Assembly: GCA_948567375.1 (NCBI GenBank)
Contig: OX419755.1
Coordinates: 68,948,944-69,012,943 of the forward strand
DNA from: Lunularia cruciata
Lineage: Eukaryota > Streptophyta > Marchantiopsida > Lunulariales > Lunulariaceae
DNA length: 64,000 nt
Reading direction: 5' to 3'
Positions 36,813 to 46,965 of this stretch are shown in pieces; the stretch's first letter is position 1, and each line of letters opens with the position of its first letter. Made by a program: the position numbers and the translations under genes. The notes under the pieces are model-generated. The model had not been told where the DNA came from, ran no database searches, and saw nothing but the letters and a program-made list of their open reading frames with translations.

Positions 36813-37450
36813 ATGCTTGAGAAATGGAAACAAAATCTATTAGGTATTGAGTCTAGTTCTTGGAGTTCTGTGATATTTCTTTTGGTTATTTTTAAACGTA
36901 GAAGTAAAACTAATGGACTTCTCCATGAATCTGGAAATGGAGATAAATTTGGAGTTAAAATCACTAAGATATCTAAAAGTCTTGGTTCATCTATTTGTGT
37001 ATCCGGATCTATTCCTTTTGTTGTTCTAGCTTCTAAATTCTTTGATCCATCACATTCAAATGATGAGGATAGAGTAAAAGAGCTGTTCCTGATTATTCTC
37101 CTCAGATTCTACGAGGTTCATCTATGGTAAAGGTTAGAGCCAAGAATATTGCAAAGAACTAATCAAAATGCTAAAATCATCTAGAGGTTGCAATTGCATT
37201 AAATAAGTTTATTTATACCTTCATCAATGAAAATGCAAGAAGTATGAGCTTGAGCAAAAGAGATTTGTATTGTTCAATAATCTCCTTACTCTTGAGTGAA
37301 AATACCATGAAATTTTTTGAGATGAAGAATGACAAGGTTTTCAAGTATTTATATATTAGTTCCTTTTCTATTTGTAACTCCTATACTTGTATAGGACATA
37401 TCTTCCGATGTTTTCCCTCCCTACTTTGTTATCTATTTACCACCAATATC
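36813..37450 (+). pseudogene. Decayed coding fragment, family unknown
   Basis: A plus-strand frame of 105 codons (MLEKWKQNLLGIESSSWSSV...) is followed, after a frame change, by codon-like sequence through MVKVRAKNIAKN, VAIALNKFIYTFINENARSM and SLSKRDLYCSIISLLLSENT, with two stops. The amino-acid texture looks like former protein-coding DNA rather than random AT-rich sequence, but I cannot name the family. No introns are evident, so it may be a retrocopy. Confidence 0.4.
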
Positions 37451-39031
37451 TAGAAAATGACACGTTATGTATAAGTGGTTTATAATTATGGGTGAGAGTG
37501 CTTGTTTCAATCATATATTTAAAGTTGCCGATGAGATTTGCAACATCACTATAGCAATCACACGTATTGATACTTCTAGAGGTGTCATTAGCATCCCACT
37601 ATCAATATTCTCCATTTTCGTCTTCTCAAGAAGCAAATGCTTCATGAGAAGACCATAATGTTCAATGTATACATGCTTTCCTTATATGCTTCCTCATACT
37701 AATTCTGAGATTGAATGCATGTGAAAAGCTGGTTGTAAGAAAGAACCTATTAGATATATCTTCTTAAGGGTATCTTTAGTCATATAAAATCCCACTTGTA
37801 CCCTATGTTCATTATGGTTGAAGTCCTTATTTATTCATCTCCTTGATATACCAATGATAGATGGATATAGGATTCTTTATATATAAGATTATTCATACAT
37901 TTATACTATAACTAACAAACTTGGATGTGACTTGCATTATGTTGAGAGTTGGTAGAGGAAAAATAGTATATAGTATGTTCATTTTTCCATAAAAATTACT
38001 TGGAGAAAGGAGTGGTATTATATTCATGCAAATATTGAGTTGGATGAAATTCTTCTCTTGATTTTCTAGCTAGCTTGATAAGAGGTCTATTAATAGAATC
38101 AGAGACAAGTGGAGGCTTGATAAGCTTCCAAAATATATTGAAACATTTACCTTTTTGTAAACCTAAAAATTTCCAAAGAAATTATTTAAATTACTTAAGC
38201 GTTGACATATAAGAAATATGTATTGCAGAAGTGATTACTTGCCCTTACAAAATTTGACCAAGACCTCTATCCTATTATGTTGGTCTATATAGAATAAGTT
38301 GTGTTTAATGATGCAATTTTGTACATGCTAATGACCACTCTAACTTTGCTAGAATATATAGTCTTACACTATCAACTAGTCTTTAAGATAATGTGCAAGA
38401 TATTGTAAACATTGAGTGTTATTATATGTCTAAGTAAATTTCTGGTATGATCAATACCTTATGAAGTAGTACTTCTTATCACATCTTGGTTTTGTGAAAC
38501 ATTAACCATTTTGTACCATCACATGCTATTGTTATATCTATTGTAATTGAGAGCAAGAAAAGGATATTTGGTTCCTTTTGATTATTTTCCATAAAGTCAA
38601 TCCAAAATGATATCCTCATTGTTCAATTGTGGAATTTTTTAGAGCTCAAGCATTGAAGAAAAACACAAATCAATGAAATCAATCATGGTAAAAGAAAGAT
38701 TGAGATACAAATAATAAAGTGATGTAGGAAAAAATATACATAAAAAGGAAAGAATTACTCAAGAGAAAAATGAGTTTGATGGATATAGTGAAAAAACTAT
38801 GACATAAGGAAACCTTTCAAAACAAGTCACTAAATCCCAATATATGTTGACTTATTGTATGAAGTTAATATGAAATATGTATAAAATTAGTAGTTTTCAT
38901 TATAATCTAATTAGCATTTTTACCTAATTTTTGAAACCTTTAATCTCTAGTTGTTATTTTTTGTACCACTTTCCTAAATTTAATAAGTTGTTTTAAGTGG
39001 ACAGTTTGGATTTAATATAGTTGCCATAAAA
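37451..39031. other. AT-rich intergenic DNA
   Basis: Short ORFs only (e.g. 37467-37658); possibly a continuation of the decayed coding fragment to the left. Nothing recognised. Confidence 0.4.
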
Positions 39032-39330
39032 TGTTAGGAATGAAAATCTGTTATCTAGGAACAAGAGCAATCATATGAAAACAAGAAGAAACATACATAA
39101 AGTTTTTATGTGGTTTGGCCAAGAATCTGCCTACATCCACAGCTGCACTGATGCTTTATTAGAGTACTCAATCACAGATTTACAACATGCTCATGCAATG
39201 GGCAAGCCTTCACATCTGAAATCTTCTTTTGTTGTGCTGCCCATGATCCACAAGGGGCAGTTTCCTCTTGATATCCTTGACAGCTGCTCACTAACATGGT
39301 AGTGAGACCCTAAACCCAACCACGCCTGGC
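39032..39330 (+). repeat. Possible copia-type LTR fragment
   Basis: Starts TGTTAGGAATG and contains TTTTTATGTGGTTTGGCCAA followed by CTGCCTACATCCAC, which resembles the conserved GTGGTTCGGC...CCTACATCCAC block found in LTRs of many plant copia elements. The right end is not defined. Confidence 0.4.
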
Positions 39331-39685
39331 AGGGTTTTTAGAGAGTCATGAACTTGAAAACCCCACTATGACTTCAAACTCAACATAAAATAAATCCTTA
39401 TAAAAACAGAAATTCAATAACATCAAAAATCCATCTTGTCACTCTCATATACATAGATAAGTTTGAATGCAATTTTGACCTTAATGACTTTGTTATAAGA
39501 AAGTCATTTGATCATCCTTGATATAAAGATAATTTAATATAAACATGTGAATATGAGTGAGGTTTGAACATAGATAAACCCCTAGTCTTCTTTGATAAAT
39601 AATGCAACCATATGTTATAATATTGAGTTAGCAAAATAAGCTAAATATAACAAAAAGTAAGTAGAACTAGCATACATTTTGGAAT
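39331..39685. other. AT-rich spacer, nothing recognised
   Basis: No gene, repeat boundary or motif was recognised here. Confidence 0.4.
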
Positions 39686-40049
39686 TGTTAGAATGTTTTA
39701 GTAGTATCTATGAAGCTTCTTGATAGAATACTCTAGAAACATCCAAGAATCTTCTTGGTGGAGACATTTTTAAGAACTTACCAAAGATAGAGTAACGTAT
39801 ATGCTAAGTAAACAAGTAGCTTAGCTTGTACACCGAGTACACCGAGTACACGGTTAGATTGGCTTGTACTCCAAGAAAGATGACTTCTAAAAGGAAACTT
39901 CTTAGGAAGCTTCTTGGGAGTCTTGTACTTATTTTTCCTATAAATACCAAAACCCAAGCTCATGTTAGGCATTTAGAGTTTCCTCATTTGAACTCTCGAA
40001 TGAGGGCATGATCTTTCATTCTCTTATTTTTCTCCTTGGTCTTTTTACA
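39686..40049 (+). repeat. LTR of an older plus-strand Ty3 relative
   Basis: Begins TGTTAGAATG and ends GGTCTTTTTACA, matching the GGTCTTTTACA end of the LTRs at 41738 and 46966. It is followed by a PBS-like CTATCAGAGTAGG (40053-40065) and a leader similar to that of the complete element. A CTATAAATA TATA box lies at 39939-39947 on the plus strand, with GAAGCTTC directly upstream (39906-39913) and more GAA/TTC motifs before it. Confidence 0.65.
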
Positions 40050-40700
40050 TTACTATCAGAGTAGGATTGGAATGGATGGAACCTATGAATCACCAGATCC
40101 ATTTCTCCCAAATCATTAGGACTTTCATGTCCAAAACATCTACCAAAGCATCATTTCATGCTTTGATCAAATTGTTTTTGCATATGATCACCTTGTCCGA
40201 TGAACCAATGATCATTCCATTCGTAACTTACAAAGAGTGGTGAATGTGTTGCATTTATGTATCAACTTAGACATAGCAAGTAGGTAGTTTGGTAGAGTGG
40301 TAGCCATGGCAGCAATGCTTGAAGTTATCATTCCTATGTAGCAACAAATAGAACATCTTACTTGATTACTGGAAAAGAGAGATTGTGATGGTCAACAATA
40401 TGAGCAAATAAAGAGAACAACTTTTCCAAAGAGGAAGAAACTCAACTTTGATTCCCAAAGCCTAAGGCATTTGAAGGCAAGAGTTAACTTGGTGCAATGG
40501 AGAATTTGCTTGTATGTTGTACTTTGAAGCTACAAATCCTCTAGATGATTGGAGATAGATCTTCTTGGCTTTGAGTCAATTAGACAAAATGGCAAAACTA
40601 TGATGGAAATTCTGGGTTGAGCAAGCTCAATGGCAATTTTTTGCTCAATCTAGACATGGGAAAATTTTAGGAGTATAATAGTAGGAGATTCCAAGTGGCA
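40050..40700 (+). mobile_element. Leader and gag N-terminus of older Ty3 relative
   Basis: After the PBS-like site the leader encodes a decayed MDGTYESPDPFLPNH-type ORF, related to the leader ORF at 46728-46960. A gag start from about 40305 (MAAMLEVIIPM, EHLT, LLEKRDCD) aligns with the gag start of the complete element (MAAILDVILAM...). The copy stops near 40700, where an unrelated dispersed repeat begins. Stops are frequent. Confidence 0.6.
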
Positions 40701-40715
40701 AATATTGCATAAGCC

Positions 40716-41020
40716 ATTTCGTGCATATATACATTGTTACTCAACATATATCATTGTCAACATCATACACTATAGAAGCACAACTCATGTAGAGTGTCAC
40801 ACATGCACTCTAAAGTGCCGCAATTAATCAATCAATCAAAAACTTAACACTCCATTCAATATACTACAACAAGGGGCTATGATTACACTATCAAACCATA
40901 CTTACTCTAGCTAAGAGACTCCAAGTGATGCTTGCTGGCCTTTGTCCACCATAACTAAGAGCTCAAAGGCTCAACATCAAAGAAGTGAGCTCTCTAGAGC
41001 TACTCTTTGAAGTTATACTT
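40716..41020 (+). repeat. Dispersed repeat R, copy 1
   Basis: Aligns along about 300 bp with 63696-64000; shared anchors are TGCATATATACATTG at the start, CACTATAGAARCACA, CTCTAAAGTGCC, CCTTTGTCCACC and AGCTCAAAGGCTCAA. Both copies abut broken mobile elements on their left, suggesting a common 5' boundary. Identity unknown; may be an LTR. Confidence 0.65.
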
Positions 41021-41247
41021 CAGGAACAACCTAAAACTTCAATCCTAATGGCTCCTCTGATGGCCCATCTAATGGTTCACATGACAGTGAAAATGGTGGC
41101 TCTAATGGTGTGATCAATAGCACTAACAAAAAATTTGGCCACCACTAAGAAGTCTCTAAGCAACTATTGGTATAACTATAAAAGCCAAGACTAACACTAT
41201 GTCATCCAACTAAACTAGCGTTGGTATTGCAAGTGACATAAGAACTA

Positions 41248-41345
41248 TTGTGCATATACCCAACATACATCATTGTCAATATGCTATAGAAGCACAAGTC
41301 ATATAAAAAGTCACACATGAATTCTATAGTGCCACAATTGCCCCC
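41248..41345 (+). repeat. Dispersed repeat R, partial copy
   Basis: TGCATATACCCAACATACAT, CATTGTCAATATGCTATAGA and TATAGTGCCACAATTG match the first 100 bp of repeat R, about 530 bp downstream of copy 1 in the same orientation. Confidence 0.55.
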
Positions 41346-41840
41346 TAGTTGGCGGTTAGGTCCCTTTAACTCCAAATAGCCATATACTCCAAGCATGGAT
41401 ATGCCCTATGGTGGGCAAAGATTTGGAAGCCAAGTGCTATCAAGTCCTCTTTTTAGGTGCTTGTTTGTAATCTATATCACATAAGGAGCTCTTTTTCTTC
41501 TATTCTTGGCCAATGTTTGGCTCTTATCTCAACCCTTGCTATATAGATATCAAGAAAGTGAAGGCAAAGTTGACTAAGAAGAGGGATCCGAATGAGCTCA
41601 AAAACATAAGCATCATTTCAAAACCTAGGCAAAGCATGGTGTCCCCAAATTTCTTATTATAGGACTACTAAATATATTTTGAATAAGCCCTAAAACCTTT
41701 TGAACTTTGATTTACTTTAGCATACCTAAACCCCTTTTGTAAAAGACAGAATCCGAGGAGAGAAATAGGAGAATGGAAACTCATATTGGGATACTTGAAT
41801 GAGGGAAAACTCCAAATGCCTAGCATGAGCTTTGGCTTTG

Positions 41841-41850
41841 GTATTTATAG
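41841..41850 (-). promoter_or_regulatory. TATA box of the Ty3 LTR promoter (3' LTR copy)
   Basis: Minus-strand CTATAAATAC, about 22 bp downstream of the nearest GAA/TTC array. The same TATA box is at 47070-47078 in the 5' LTR and at 39939-39947 (plus) in the older relative. Confidence 0.6.
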
Positions 41851-41871
41851 GTAGCATACAAGGCCCTTGAA

Positions 41872-42094
41872 AAGCTTCTCAAGAAGCTTCCTCAAGCCGC
41901 TTTCTTAGAGTGCAAGCCAAGTTAACTAGGAAGCTTCTCAAGAAGCTTCCTTCTAGAAGCCGCCTACTTGGCATGCAAGCTAAGCTAGTTGGAAGCTTCT
42001 AGAAGCTTCCTTCTAGAAGCTACTTACTTAAGGTGCAAGCTAAGCTAACCGGGAAGCTTCCCAAGAAGCTTCCAAGATACTTCCGGAATATTCT
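41872..42094 (-). promoter_or_regulatory. Heat-shock-element-like arrays in U3
   Basis: Five clusters of GAA/TTC pentamers occur. The best are 41992-42009 (GAAGCTTCTAGAAGCTTC, four contiguous alternating pentamers) and 42081-42093 (TTCCGGAATATTC, three contiguous). Others at 41930-41961 and 42052-42073 have GAAGCTTC pairs separated by four bases. The consensus for heat-shock factor binding is nGAAnnTTCnnGAAn, and three or more pentamers usually suffice. Binding is inferred, not shown. Confidence 0.55.
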
Positions 42095-42163
42095 AGGCTA
42101 CTTTGTCTTATGTGCTACTTCGTAAGCCCGACTAACTTCGTTGCTAAACTCCATATTGTTACA

Positions 42164-42178
42164 TATTCCCCCGCCGCT
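42164..42178 (-). other. Polypurine tract of Ty3 element
   Basis: On the minus strand the sequence before the 3' LTR reads GGCGGGGGAATA, a purine run in the position where plus-strand DNA synthesis is primed. Confidence 0.65.
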
Positions 42179-42258
42179 AGTTGGTGACGTCCTCGTTGCC
42201 AGTGAAGCTTCAAATTCCTAGATGGCCGTCTGTGCATTCCGGAGTGAGAAAGAGGCTC

Positions 42259-43600
42259 CTAGGTGGCATCATGAAGGGGATACCCTTTCCAAAGGACCTT
42301 GTACTCCGTATGTTGGCGACGGCCTCGTTGGATATGGCGACGCGCAAGGATACGATCAACTTTGTACTCCTCATGATCATTGATAGGGACAGGAAGAGGG
42401 GGAGGTTGGACTCGAGAGGAAAAGGAAGAGGGGTTAGGAACAAATGGTTTCAACTTGGAAACATGAAAGACAGGATGGATACGCATGTGACAAGGTAAGG
42501 CAAGTCGATAAGCAACAAGAGAGACAATTTGGGTGATATCAAAGGGTCCTATCCAATTAGGGGCAAGTTTACGAACTTGGGTATCAAGTGAGAGAGGGAG
42601 GTTACTGGAGGATAACATGACTTTTTCACCAACTTCAAAGATGAGATCACGACAATGGTGGTCCGCATATTGTTTTTGGCGATTCTGAGCAACAAGGAGT
42701 TGAGACTTGGCTTGTTGGAGCGATTGGGATATAATGGTCAAGAATGTGGAAGTATGAGGAACCTGAGATGGAGGGGGAGCAAGAAGAGAATCTGGAACAA
42801 GCAAATCTTTGCCAAAATTGAGAAAGAAGGGAGAAAATCCGGTGCTTGCCTGTTTGGAATTGTTGTAGGCAAATTTTGCAACTACAAGACATTCATCCCA
42901 ATTGGTATGGTGGACATTGACAAAGGCCCGCAACATATCCTCCAATGTACAATTTGCACGTTTGGTTTGTCCATCAGTTTGAGGATGATAGGCCGTGGAC
43001 AAAGCAAGCTTGGTGCCGAGTATCTGGAAGAGTGCTTGCCAAAACTTCCCGGTAAATCAAGGATCATGGTCAGAGATGAGTACACATGGCATCCCATGAT
43101 GCTTGAAGACATTGTTGAAGTAGATTTGCACTAAGGTTGGAGCATCCACGGTATCATAGGTTGGTGCCAAGTGGATTTGCTTACTAAGCTTATCCACAAA
43201 CACCACAATTGCGGTGTGTCCTTGTTTTGTCTTTGGCAAGGATGTGATGAGATCCAAGCTCACATGCTCCTAGCGAGCGGATGGAATGGCGAGTGGTTAA
43301 AGGAGTCCACTCGGCTTCTGGTTATTGGCCTTGTTATGTTGGCAGCTCTCACACAATCTGACAAATTCTCGAACATATCGTGTCATGTTGGGCCACCACT
43401 ATTGACATTGGAGGGTACCCAAGGTCTTGTCCACACCCATGTGACCAGCAATGGGTAAATCATGGGCTTCTTGAAGGCGCACAAGTCGAAGATCACCTTT
43501 GGCTGGAACACAGATCCGATCCGCATGGAATAGAAGGCATTCCTTGAAGGAGAAGGTGTTGTACTCCTTGTCACTTGTTGTTAGACGACCATGTACCATT
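42259..43600 (-). pseudogene. Ty3 integrase and chromodomain
   Basis: From 43600 downwards: the zinc-binding HHCC region (AHDLPIAGHMGVDKTL, then CESCQ), the integrase core with VSLDLITSLPKTKQGHTAI and the STAYHPQTDGQT motif, a GPFDIT-type domain, and a chromodomain (KVDRILARRHIQ, EYKVLWKGYPLHDAT). Integrase inserts the cDNA copy; the chromodomain targets it to histone-marked chromatin in related elements. In-frame stops interrupt it near 43400, 43300 and 43055, and the codon that should encode the conserved Trp before Glu-Pro in the chromodomain is TAG (42259-42261). Confidence 0.85.
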
Positions 43601-43699
43601 TAGAAGAAGGGATCTTGTTGTAGAGCTAACCAAAACTTGTTATGGATCTTGGGGTCAATTGACACAGTCGTAATTGCTGCCGTGATGAGAGGAAGGGAC

Positions 43700-44361
43700 T
43701 TCAAATTAGGTCATCGTGATAGAGCATCAGGGATGACATGGAACCGACCTGGTTTGTACTCAAGTTTGATGTTGAACAATTGAAGTTGCTCTTCTCATCG
43801 ATGATGTTGACTCTTCATGTGCTCCAAGTGTAAGGTCTGCAACAATGGCTTGTGATCAGTTCGCATGATCACTTGTTTCCCCAAGAGATAATGCCTCCAT
43901 ACCTTGGTGGCATATACCATTGCAAGTTGTTCCCGATCTCGGGCAGAGTAATTTCTTTCAACTGTATTTAGTCGGCGAGACACAAAGGCAATGGGATGTA
44001 GTCCATCTAGAAATTCTTGTTGCAACACAGCTCCAATTGCAAAGTTAGAAGCATCAAAATTAATCACACAAGGTAGTTGAGGATCATATGGTTGAAGAAT
44101 GGGTCTTGAAGACACCATATGTTTCAACTTGTGGAATGCTTCTTCATGTTTGGTGTTCCACTGGAAGCTCGAGTTCTTTCCCAAGAGGTCAGTCAATGGT
44201 GCAGCCACATGAGCATAATAGTGGATGAACCGCCGGTAAAAACTGGCCAATCCACTGAATGCCCGTACTTTTGTAGCATCCTTTGGGGTAGGCCAATCAG
44301 TAATAGCCTTGATCTTCTCTTCCTCCATCTTGATCCCCTCTGATGAGATCTTATGACCCAA
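43700..44361 (-). pseudogene. Ty3 RNase H and RT connection
   Basis: Contains GHKISSEGIKMEEEKIKAI, the thumb/connection AFSGLASFYRRFI, then RNase H with NFDASNFAIGAVL, YSARDREQLAMVYA, MRTDHKPLLQ and, after a stop, a VIPDALSR-type end. The D, E, D, D residues expected for catalysis are present in these motifs. RNase H removes the RNA template strand after reverse transcription. A stop after SQHHR (about 43795) splits it from the tail. Confidence 0.85.
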
Positions 44362-44418
44362 GAAGGTAACCTCCTTTTGCCAAAAAGCACACTTTGACTT
44401 CTTGCAGTAAAATTTCCA

Positions 44419-45231
44419 TTATAGTAGTCGTCTTAAGACTTCTCGCACATGATTCACGTGTGTTGCCTCTGTCTTGCTATAGATTAAAATATCATCCCAG
44501 AACACCACCACTGACCAATCCAATAGTCCATCCAACACCCGATGCATCTGATCCATGAAGACTGCTTGAGCATTAGTGAGTCCGAAAGGTAGAACTCTCC
44601 ACTCAAAATGTCCATACCTTGTGCAAAAGGCAGTCTTTTGCACATCCTCTCTATCAATCTGAATTTGCCAATAGCCGCTACGAAGATCCAACTTGGAAAA
44701 GTAACGTGCTCCACTTAGTTGATCAAGTAAGTCATCGATCCGAGGCAAGGGATATGCATTCTTCACGGTTTGCTTATTGAGCCCACGATAATCAATACAG
44801 AAACGAAGTACTCCATCCTTCTTTAGAACAAATAGTACCGGTGCTCCCCAAGGAGAGGTACTATGTCGTATGAAATCCTTCTCCAACAACTCTGTAAGTG
44901 TTGTTCGCAACTCCTCCAACTCCTTTGGTGAGAGCCGATAGATTGGTCTACTCACTGGAGTACTCCTTGGCAATAACTTGATCTTGAAGGGCATACCTTG
45001 ATCGGAGGGTAATCCCTTTGGCAGATCATCCGGAAACACATCTGCAAACTCCTGAACTATCCGATCAACCATTGCTTGATGCGGCACTTGGCCCTCCTCA
45101 GATTGTTCTTGTGCAATCGGCTTGATCCACACCGCAAATACATACTTATCTTCCTCCAAAGCTTGCTCTATGGCTGCTTCCTTAACAAACTTCCCTTCTA
45201 GGGACTCATCTCTCTTCCAAGCTTGCTCCAT
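44419..45231 (-). pseudogene. Ty3 reverse transcriptase
   Basis: An open stretch of 270 codons contains [68 protein letters not shown] and [13 protein letters not shown]. The last is the catalytic box, usually FLDD or YVDD; here the second residue is Trp. The domain copies element RNA into cDNA in the cytoplasmic particle. A stop after REVLRRLL ends the frame shortly before the connection domain, and the join to protease upstream is also interrupted. Confidence 0.9.
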
Positions 45232-45408
45232 GGTTGCCTTCTTGGCAAACTTCCCATCCTAGGACTCATCTCCCTTCCAGATTTGCTCTATGGTTACCTT
45301 CTCGACAAACATCCCCTCTTGGGACTGACTATTCTTAGGTGTCTTACTCAGAGGTGCCAGACAACCTAATCGGAAATTCCTACCTTGGTGTTGTACTTGA
45401 ATTTGGCG

Positions 45409-45762
45409 TCAGGTCCAATCAAATTGAACCTTATGACATTCAAGCCAAGGTAGACCTAGAATGATATCATAGTGTAGAGGTGCCACTACAAACCTCATAT
45501 ACTTTAAATACTCCTTCCCAATCTTGAAGGTAACAGGATGCGAGGTGCGGATTGCAGAACCCTTTCTACCATCCACCATCATCAAACTACTTCCAATCAC
45601 TTGCTTGATAAGAATACCCAATTCCTTTGCTACTTGCATAGACATGCAATTCTCTGAACTTCCAGAATCAACCAAAATCCTACAACCCCTATTAGATATC
45701 ATACCTTGCAAGTGAAGCAGACTTGCATAGGTCGAGCCTTCAATCCCATTGGAACTAATCAA
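45409..45762 (-). pseudogene. Ty3 aspartic protease
   Basis: Includes GCRILVDSGSSENCMSMQVA, the DSG active-site triad of retroviral-type aspartic proteases, followed by a hydrophobic-hydrophobic-Gly flap region ending GLPWLECHKVQFDW. It would cleave the Gag-Pol precursor. Framed by stops on both sides, so uncoupled from RT in this copy. Confidence 0.85.
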
Positions 45763-45788
45763 GCTCCCAATAGGTGGCTCAAAATCTC

Positions 45789-46694
45789 CTATTGGGATTC
45801 CTCATTTCCCTGATCATTCCGCTCCACAATCTCCACTTGGGCAACTTGTCGAGGTCGTCCATTCTTAAGTGGACATTCAGCAATGCGATGCCCCAATTGA
45901 CGACAATAAAAACAACCACCATTTTGTTGCAGTTTCTCCTTGTCTGCCATGCCTAGTGGTCTTCGTTGAATTGCATCAATCTCCATTGGTGTTGGCTCCT
46001 CCACTTGTGTGTAGTGTATTGGTAGGCTTTGTGGGGGTCGAGGTCGAGACCAAGTTGTTGCCACCAAGGAATCAAAACGTTCGGCCAACCGCATGGCTTC
46101 CTCCAAGTGTTGTGGCTCTCGCATGGTTACCTCTAATTTGGTTCTTGCCTTCAAGCCCCTCACAAATTGATCCAGAGCTTCACCTTCCAAAATATCTGGA
46201 ATTTGCATGATGGTTTATTGGAATTGTGTGATGTAAGTTCTTACAGAGCCAATCTATTTCAACTCTACTAACTTATCCCGTGCAGCTCGTGTGGCATTTA
46301 TAGCTTGGAACCGACTGATTATTGCGCTCTTGAATTCTGCCCATGTCAAGATCGGTGCAACCATTTGTCGTTTGGCTTGCTCCACTCGAAATCTCCACCA
46401 TAGCTTTGCTACTCCATCCAATTGGTTAGAAGCCAAGAGAATCTATTTTCGCTCATCTTGTAGATTGGTAGCTTCAAAATAACGTTCACAATCAAACACA
46501 AAATTCTCCACTGCACCCGAGAGATTCTTGCCTTCAAATACCTTGGGTTTAGGCAATCTGATCCACTCTTCTCCTTCTTGAATTGGTACTCTCTCCACCT
46601 GCTCTTGTCGTCAAAGATCTCGTTCATCCAACAATCGAGTAAGGTGCTTGATTTGTTGTTGCATAGCAAGGATAACATCAAGTATTGCCGCCAT
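45789..46694 (-). pseudogene. Ty3 Gag
   Basis: The likely start is ATG at 46694-46692 (MAAILDVILAMQQQI). Downstream are GVAKLWWRFRVEQAKRQ and TWAEFKSAIISRFQ of the retrotransposon Gag domain, and a CCHC zinc knuckle CFYCRQLGHRIAEC (about 45900), which packages element RNA. Stop codons fall after LLDERDL, near 46440, near 46253 and near 46220, so Gag is broken. The N-terminal wording is shared with the older relative at about 40305. Confidence 0.85.
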
Positions 46695-46727
46695 GGTTTC
46701 TCCTCTATCACACCACTCCCAATCTAT

Positions 46728-46960
46728 CTAATTTATTAACACATAGAAACAGCACGTCCACCGTTCTCCATAAGTTACAACCGGAAGCACCAAGGGTTCC
46801 TCAGATATGGTGATCATATGCAGAAAATCTTGTCCAAAGTGCGAGGTGATGAACTGTGTGAAACAATGCTTGGGTAGTATTTGGACGCAAAAATCCCAAT
46901 CGTTTGGTGGAAGTGGATTTGGTGGTCCATAAATTCCATCCATCCCATTCCTGCTCTGAT
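46728..46960 (-). other. Leader ORF between PBS and gag
   Basis: From MDGIYGPPNPLPPNDWDF this ORF runs about 75 codons to SEEPLVLPVVTYGERW and beyond. Related ORFs occur in the leaders at 402-1052 and 40070-40250, so it is a conserved part of this Ty3 group. It may be a leader peptide or an N-terminal Gag extension; function unknown. Confidence 0.5.
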
Positions 46961-46965
46961 ACCAA
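46953..46965 (-). other. Primer-binding site, tRNA-iMet
   Basis: Minus strand TTGGTATCAGAGC immediately follows the LTR's ...TTTTACA end; it matches the complement of the initiator tRNA-Met 3' end. Confidence 0.85.

Larger units (their letters stand above)
41738..42163 (-). repeat. 3' LTR of Ty3 element, with heat-shock-element-like arrays
   Basis: Plus-strand ends are TGTAA and TTACA. Read on the minus strand from 42163, the LTR has GAA/TTC pentamer arrays at about 42094-41872, a TATA box at 41850-41841 and then the R-U5 part. The arrays are built from imperfect 60-bp tandem units, three to four in number. This LTR keeps 14 bases (one GAAGCTTC repeat) missing from the other. Confidence 0.9.

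Noticed and set aside
42655-43134. 159-codon plus-strand ORF
   Set aside because: Lies entirely antisense to the Ty3 integrase, whose motifs are on the minus strand.
45869-46210. 113-codon plus-strand ORF
   Set aside because: Antisense shadow of Ty3 Gag including the zinc knuckle.
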